NCBI GenBank assembly: GCA_030549495.1
Contig: JAUIRK010000054.1
Location: forward strand, 124,001 to 188,000
DNA from: Nectonema munidae
Taxonomy: Eukaryota > Nematomorpha > Nectonematoida > Nectonematidae
Length of the DNA stretch: 64,000 nucleotides
Direction: 5' to 3'
In this document: positions 57,625 to 64,000 of the stretch, piece after piece
Position numbering within the stretch: the stretch's first letter is position 1
Layout of the letters: every line of letters starts with the position of its first letter
Notes under the pieces: model-generated
Database searches by the model: none
The model's input: only the letters and a program-made list of their open reading frames with translations
Told to the model about the DNA's origin: nothing
Position numbers and translations under genes: made by a program

Positions 57625-60600
57625 TTTCATTTTGGAAGCAATTTTAAAAGTTAAATTTTTAAATCTATTTTAAAATTTACATAAATTAACAAAATTTTAT
57701 TTAGCTCATTTATTGATGTTACAAATCCAAACACAAAATAATTCAAATGAATTTTTAACTTTGCACATAAGACAACGGATTTAGAGTGAGGTATTTTTCT
57801 TCCAATTGGTAAATAAACACTGCCATACGATTTATACCATTATTATTCTTTTAGAAATTTACTTTAAATAGGATTTTGCAAGATACCTTTAGAAATAATC
57901 CTGCATACACTATTAATACCTTTCTAGATAAAAAAAACTAGTTTTATAAATTAATTTATCGGGCATATTTAGAACAAATTAATGGATAAATATCGGTATG
58001 GATAAATTCCTTTTAAAATTAACTCTAAGAGGAGATTTCCTAGAAAACTATACATATACTTTCATGCCATTATCAATTTTAAAAGAATCCCTTAAAAATT
58101 AACTAAAACGCGGGATTTAGTACAAGATTTGGAGACGCTAAATTATCTATATACTTGAATTAATAGTTTTCGTGTAATTTTTACAAAAAAAGGGATTTAA
58201 ATATTATTGAAATTCTTGCATAAATATGAATCAAAAGACAAAAACATTTTAGTTATTTTCTATAAAATTCCAATTAATCAAAAAAGAAATCTGTAATGTA
58301 AATAATAATCCTGTTAGAAAATAATACCACTTTAATATTAGACAAAATTAAAATTTAATTTATTATAAAGCAATTTTTTCATTACTATTTCATAAATTAA
58401 AGAAATTCTAAACTTGTACTGAGAGGTTAACAAAATATTAAACAAATTGGGTCAAAAACTTGGTTACAAAAAATATTAAAAAAGTTTTACAATTGAAATA
58501 AATATCGAATAAAAATGATTTATTATTACAAAAGATTATTTAAAAACTTAATCAAATATTTTTAACAAATAATTTTAAAAAAATGAGACTAGGTAAGTAG
58601 ATGAGAGGTGAAAAACTTTACCAAAGGTAAAACCGAAGATTGAACAGAAATCTTTAAGAAAGGGGAGAATTGTAATTATAAAAAAATAATAATAATAATA
58701 TAGTTAAAAAGATATATAAAGCATATATTCTTAAATTTTATATTTTTTTAATTAAAAAGATTTTAAATGAAGTTTGTCTCAAGGATTATATTTATTAAAT
58801 GTTGGTAAGAAATTGAAAGGAAGAAAATTTTCTCATATTTGGAAAGATGATAGAAATGATCCCCATTAAGTATCAAAACTAGAACGATTAGATCAAGATC
58901 ATACAATTTGATAACTAAGTCAACATCTCTTTTGTGCTATATTTTATTAAATAATATGTATAAGCCTTATGATCTAAAATAAGTATACCTATATGCTGAG
59001 GATATTTTCTAACTTCTCTAAATTTTATGTCCTCTTGCTAGAATCGAATTGAAATCTGGATTTAAAGGGGTCGATTGTTAATCTTTGTAAATTGTTATGA
59101 AATTACTTTCTCTTATAATACGGGCAATAATATTCCTTATATTCATTTGTGAATATATTGAAACTTTTAACTATTAAGGCATGCTTATAGATTGGAATCA
59201 ATATGCATTGCCATCAAAATTTTATTTAAGATAAGATGAACTTAATTCTCGCTAATTCAGTATCGTTTAAAAAATATAATCCTTACGGGGATAAAATTTT
59301 GAAATACAGATTATTATTTGTTACACATTTTCATAGAATATCGAGAACTTGAGTTTCTGAAATTACGATAAAATTTTTGATGAGTATGTTACTCCTATCA
59401 AATTTTCTCGATATAAACATATAAGTTGAAAAAATTAACAATTTTTCGGGTATAGTTGAAGTAGCCTCAATGTTCATGTTTCTAAATAATATTTGTTGTA
59501 TTATATGTTCAACAAAGTTTTTACTAGCCAAAATTTCATAGTTCTTAAAATAACACCAAAAAGTGGTTCAAATAATCAAATGGATTGTTTCGTCATACCA
59601 CTTCTAAATTCAATAAAAATATGTGTTAATCGATGTTACTTAAAATATGTTCCTTCCAAATACTATTCTTCCATTGTCAAAAAAGAAAGTAAAGTATAAA
59701 TAAATCACAGAACTATTGATTTTTTCTGTCTACTTTTTATAAAAGAACTGAATTATGTAAAAATATTACCCAAATTCATGACTGATGAATTTAAGAATTT
59801 TTATTATAATTACAATTTTTTTGATCCTAACAGTAATATTTGAAGCAGTTCCAAAAAAAAATTTAAACTTCAAAATCACTAAAATTTATCATATAAATAT
59901 TTTAAATGTCAGGAAAATGGTGTTGAGAAGGCATGAATAAAAGTTATAAGATGTAGGTAGGTATGTAGATAGATAGAAAAATATATCTAAGCAATATCGG
60001 ATTTTTTCATATGCTTGCGAAATGGTTGAAGAAGTTCAAAGTTGAAGTTTAAAGAGAATTGTAATGATTGGCTTGGGGATTGATTAAGAGTGAGAAATGA
60101 CATCAGAGAAATTTGTTAGATTTTGAGAGAGTTAGAAATGTAGAGAGCTGGATTTTTTGCAGTAGTTAACCCTCTCATGGTCAGAAGTTTTTCTTACTTC
60201 GGATGGCCGTGTGAGGCCCATACAACCCATTTTTGTAAAACTCACATTTTTGTTTTGAAAATTTGGAATGTTTATCTTTTTCAATAATAAAAAATTAAAC
60301 CAAGGAGAAACAAAGCATAACAAAAAAAAATTAACTATTTGAAATAAAAATAATTAATTCCATCTTCAAAAATTTATTGTTAAATCACAATAAAAATTCA
60401 CAAGAAACATTTTTTAATATTTTTAAAACAATTTGTTGAAAAATAACTTTATATTCGTCACAACAATTTTCTTTACATAATTGTTTTATATTATTGTTTT
60501 TCATTTTTATTCTTTTTACAAATTTGGCATGGGCCTCTTTTTTTGTTCTTTTCTCATTACTACTTTCATCACATACGATTTCAAAATTAAAGTACTTTCT

Positions 60601-60891
60601 TCAAAATCAGAACTTTACATATTAGATACAAAACTATGGAGAAATTTTTGCTTAAAAATGAATAATTTGATAACAAGAAAAACGTAGCTATAGGAGAAAA
60701 AATAAAGAGCAAAGAATGATACTTATAGTATGTTCGTGAATAATCATACTCTTACAAAACAATAAGCTTGTTAATCACTTCATTGTTTCATTTTAGTGGT
60801 TAGAATCCTCCACCTTCATACGAATGGTAATAACATTATTATAAATATATAGACTTAGAATTCTAACATTATCAATGTAAATGACAACATA
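57625..60891. other. Largely featureless AT-rich sequence
   Basis: No recognisable genes. One TTAA followed by CCCTCTCATGGTCAGAAG at 60166 looks like a MITE left end without a partner. A weak exon-like minus stretch lies at 59990-60140. Confidence 0.45.
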
Positions 60892-61648
60892 CATTGCTCC
60901 CTCGCTTTACCGCCACCCCGATTTACCGCCAACCACGCATACCGCCATACAATTATGTAGACCCGATTTCTCTCCATTATAATTCCCCCGATTTAACACC
61001 ACTCGCTATCCGCCATTAGTCAATAACATTGATACAACAAGCATACTTTACTTCATTGAAATAACCCTCGATTTAACGTCATGCGTTGTTGATGGAATTT
61101 TTCAGTAAGTTTATCTGACACTCATGCTTAAGTTTCTGACAGAATAAGGTTAATGATGTACAACAGAAATCGATAAAATATAATGTTTAGTTGGAGAGCA
61201 TATTTCATATCATTATATATACGTCATCATTGTTTTTGCATCACGTTGTTTTACATAGTACTAATTATTTTTGATTTGCAGTCCAATTTCTTACATTTTC
61301 TACACCTTTTTATGGAAAACGCTCCAAAACGTAAAAGAAACGTGTCAAAAAAAGAAATCATTGAGTTCCATGAAAGTCATCTAATGGCTAGTCAACAGGT
61401 AATTGCTGAACATTTCAGCAAAGTTTAGGGATTTGAAGTTAAAAGAAGGACTGTTGGAGATATTTTAAAAGAAAAAGAAAAGTTCAAAAAATTTTTTGGA
61501 TTTCTTACTTTAATTAAGTGCCGTAATTTACAATACTACTCAAAGCAAATAAGACAGCTACATTTTCGATACCCTCAATATACCGCCACCCCCGGTATAC
61601 CGCCAATTGATGATAACCCCAATAGTGGCGGTATATCGAGGGTGACTT
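60892..61648 (+). mobile_element. pogo/Tigger element, internally deleted, 757 bp
   Basis: TA flanks both ends (60890-60891, 61649-61650). The left end reads CATTGCTCCCTCGCTTTACC; the inverted right end reads AAGTCACCCTCGATATACCG. Near both ends the motif TACCGCCA repeats: three times within 60 bp at the left (with a fourth decayed unit), three at the right. This looks like a cluster of transposase binding sites. Between them lies only the start of the transposase. Confidence 0.8.
61312..61500 (+). pseudogene. Tigger transposase, N-terminal CENP-B-type helix-turn-helix
   Basis: MENAPKRKRNVSKKEIIEFH and ESHLMASQQVIAEHFSKV, then after an in-frame TAG at 61426 GFEVKRRTVGDILKEKEKFK. This is the CENP-B N-terminal HTH (KRK-S-KEK-E to TVGDILK-KEK). 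The rest, including the DDE domain, is absent. One nonsense codon within the domain. Confidence 0.8.
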
Positions 61649-61650
61649 TA

Positions 61651-62456
61651 TATCGTTCTCTTGTGGTATGTTAAAAGTAAATATAATTATAGAGAAGAGT
61701 ATTAATGCTAACATACAAAGAAGTAGTCAGTGTGAGGATTAACAGACACTCCGCTAATAGAGGATAATCCTAAATTTTTTCTCATATTATATTTTATTCC
61801 GTTACAAGTTGAATGAACTAATGTTATCATATATCATATATGGATAAATATCATGTTACATTTAGTTATAACATGCAGATGAAAACCGTATGTGATTATA
61901 ATTTTGTATCATTGAATTAATATATGATAGCACAAAAAACGGTATGCGTTGTAAGGATATTTAGAAGTATCAAAGCTCAATAGAAAGAATGAATTTTTAT
62001 AGTGTATTTTAGTCAAAGATGATAATTTAAAAGTGGCCTAATAAGCCCTATACTATCAAGCGAAGGAAAAGTAGTGTGAGAAAGTTTGATTAAACTTAGT
62101 TTATTTTGTTTAAAAGAAAGGTTTTATTTTTGTTGTAATATTGTTTTATACAAATTATTTGAGATTTTCAAAGTCTTGAATTTACATAATTTTTAAAATT
62201 ATGAATAAAAACATCGAAAAACTTTTGATAACGACCTGTTAGGCCTTATACAACCATGCCAGGTTTAGGATCATTGATTGAGCGGTGGTATTTAGTGCGT
62301 GTTAAGGATTATAGGTCTTAGAATGTAGTTATTTGTATAGATTTTCTATATTGGCTTATTTATTTAATTTTTTTAATTGTGAGTTGATGTGTTTTAAGAA
62401 GTAGCTGATTTTGGAGATTGCAAGTTTGATTATATGAGGATAATGAAAGAGTTTAG
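61651..62456. other. Nothing recognised
   Basis: AT-rich sequence; 'acctgttaggccttatacaa' near 62235 resembles 'aggcccatacaaccc' at 60214, perhaps a shared small repeat. Confidence 0.4.
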
Positions 62457-63850
62457 GGCAAAGTTTCCCAACCCTGTCCACATGAACGTCTAAGTGTCCA
62501 TTGGGAATTTAAGGGAGTCCATGGACAAAAATATCAATATTGGGGATTTTTTAACACGGTAAGGGGTCCATAAAGTCTTTGCCAATAATAAATAATATTT
62601 AAACAAATAACAAATGAGTTATCAGCATCCACTGCTTTTAACGCTTAATTGACAAGCTATTTATGCAGTATATTCTAAAATGTTTATACTAAAAAGTGTA
62701 TAATAGTAAAATAAAAATTGGATTTAAGCATATTTTATATGATTTACACATCTAATGACCATATTACTCATTTTTATCTAACCACCATGTAAGTAAATAT
62801 AACAATTTCCTAAAATGTTAAATTACTACTGACTGAGCTACGGATACCAGATATATTTATATTTATCCTTTTTGTGTAATAAAAGTCATAAGTTAATTGT
62901 ACAATACAATTATTTGTGAATAGTATCTATGATTCCATGTTTAGTTTGAATAAAGTTGATTACAATAATTTCTAGCTACTTGGGGCTTTGATTTTATTAT
63001 CGAGGCCTGGATGTATATCGGATTTTATTTGAAAGTCATTATCTTATATCTTTCTATTTCAGCACTTGAAATATAATACTTGTTTGATTGAATTATTTAA
63101 AGCTCACATTACATTACCAACATCTCATGCAGTAAGCTTGATGGATTTCCCTCACTTGCTACAGTTAGCAGTAATTTAAAATATGACTATATTGAATACG
63201 TTAATTATTATCTGAAAAATACTCACGAAAACATGATAACTTATTTCAAAAACTTTTTAAAGATGAAAATTCAAGCTCCCAATCCATTTGAGATGAATGC
63301 TGCTGATGTTTCAATTGACTTACAAAAATGACTTGTTGAATTACAATGTGATGGATGGGCTTAAAATTTATTTAATAAAGATCAACAAATGCATGGAGGG
63401 TGAATTTGCTTTTAAATTTCCGCCATTATGGTAAAACGTTAAAATGTATATCATTTCTTTTCCGTCTTGTAGAATGTGGTTTTAGTTGTGCGAATCAGCT
63501 ATTAACTTTATCGAATTTGAAACCAGATATTAAAAATTGGCTTCACAACATTAGGTTTAAGGTTCTCATTAATGTTAATTTTTTTTAAGAATAATAAAAT
63601 TTTAATGCTATATTCTACTTCTTTTTATTTATATTTGATACAAAAATATTATGCCAAATGATTTTTTGTTTATCTTATACAGGGCAGCCTTTAGATGTGA
63701 AATTATGAATATAATATATATTCGTTTTTTTGAAATTTACAATTAAAATTGAAATGTTTTCACTATTTAAATATACATATTTATAATTCTCTATTATAGG
63801 TCATGGGGGTCCAAAGTTAATATGGTTATCACTCAAAGTGTCCACAATCA
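62457..63850 (+). pseudogene. hAT element, decayed, near the right edge
   Basis: The left end 'cagtttcccaaccctgt'-like (62457-62480, as CAAAGTTTCCCAACCCTG) and 'gggagtccatggac' fit hAT termini. Coding remnants include YFKNFLKMKIQAPNPFEMNA (about 63240-63300) and LVECGFSCANQLLTLSNLKP with DIKNWLHNI (about 63470-63550), the C-terminal dimerisation block. 'gggggtccaaagtt' at 63806 may be the 3' side. Stops and frameshifts throughout. Confidence 0.6.
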
Positions 63851-64000
63851 AAATAAGGATATTAATTAGGTTCGGATATGTAGTTCGTAAAAATTAGATG
63901 GCGGGCATTGACGGTTTGGATGAATAGTGAAAGAATTGAAGTTCTTGCGTTGATTAAGTGTGATCAGGAAAGTAGAAGATGATGTGGTGTTTCGTAATGA

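Noticed and set aside
1-64000. CRISPR arrays, rRNA, bacterial operons
   Set aside because: None seen; the tandem repeats present have no regular unique spacers, and the gene structure is eukaryotic.

Overview
The window looks like a stretch of an AT-rich, transposon-dense animal genome. Spliced protein-coding exons, tRNA-derived SINEs and eukaryotic DNA transposon families (hAT, piggyBac, pogo/Tigger, Merlin) all point to a metazoan. The host protein is strongly diverged from vertebrates, so an invertebrate is likely; an arthropod would fit, but I cannot name the species.

The main host gene is on the minus strand and covers roughly the left two thirds. Nine or ten small exons between about 34.9 kb and position 1 join in phase into a protein that matches Mediator subunit 1 (MED1) in order, from the N-terminal helical region through the conserved MED1 domain to an acidic then lysine-rich tail that runs off the left edge. 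A possible first coding exon lies near 43.8 kb. I built this model by eye from splice signals, codon phase and remembered vertebrate MED1 sequence. Reading from the 5' end, exons lie at 34945-34867, 32989-32731, 27690-27619, 26972-26898, 23443-23289, 20222-20029, 11003-10694, 9092-8961, 5571-5394 and 1182-1.

The introns are filled with mobile-element debris. 1.2-5.4 kb: a hAT MITE, a TIR element with internal tandem repeats, and a 28-bp minisatellite. 7.4-9 kb: tRNA-type SINEs. 11-20 kb: a TTAA MITE, a Tigger remnant, a 555-codon intact hAT transposase whose 5' end has been replaced by a copy of its own 3' flank, and a decayed piggyBac. 21-23 kb: hAT fragments. 23.8-26.3 kb: a Ty3/Gypsy fossil. 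28.4-31.1 kb: a composite repeat carrying an old hAT. 37.9-40.5 kb: several TTAA MITEs.

The right third (44-64 kb) has no convincing host gene. It holds a near-identical 148-bp inverted pair 3.4 kb apart, a fold-back element, two more copies of the composite repeat, more TTAA MITEs, a short Merlin element with perfect 8-bp target duplications, an internally deleted pogo/Tigger element that still carries part of its DNA-binding domain, and a decayed hAT near the right edge.
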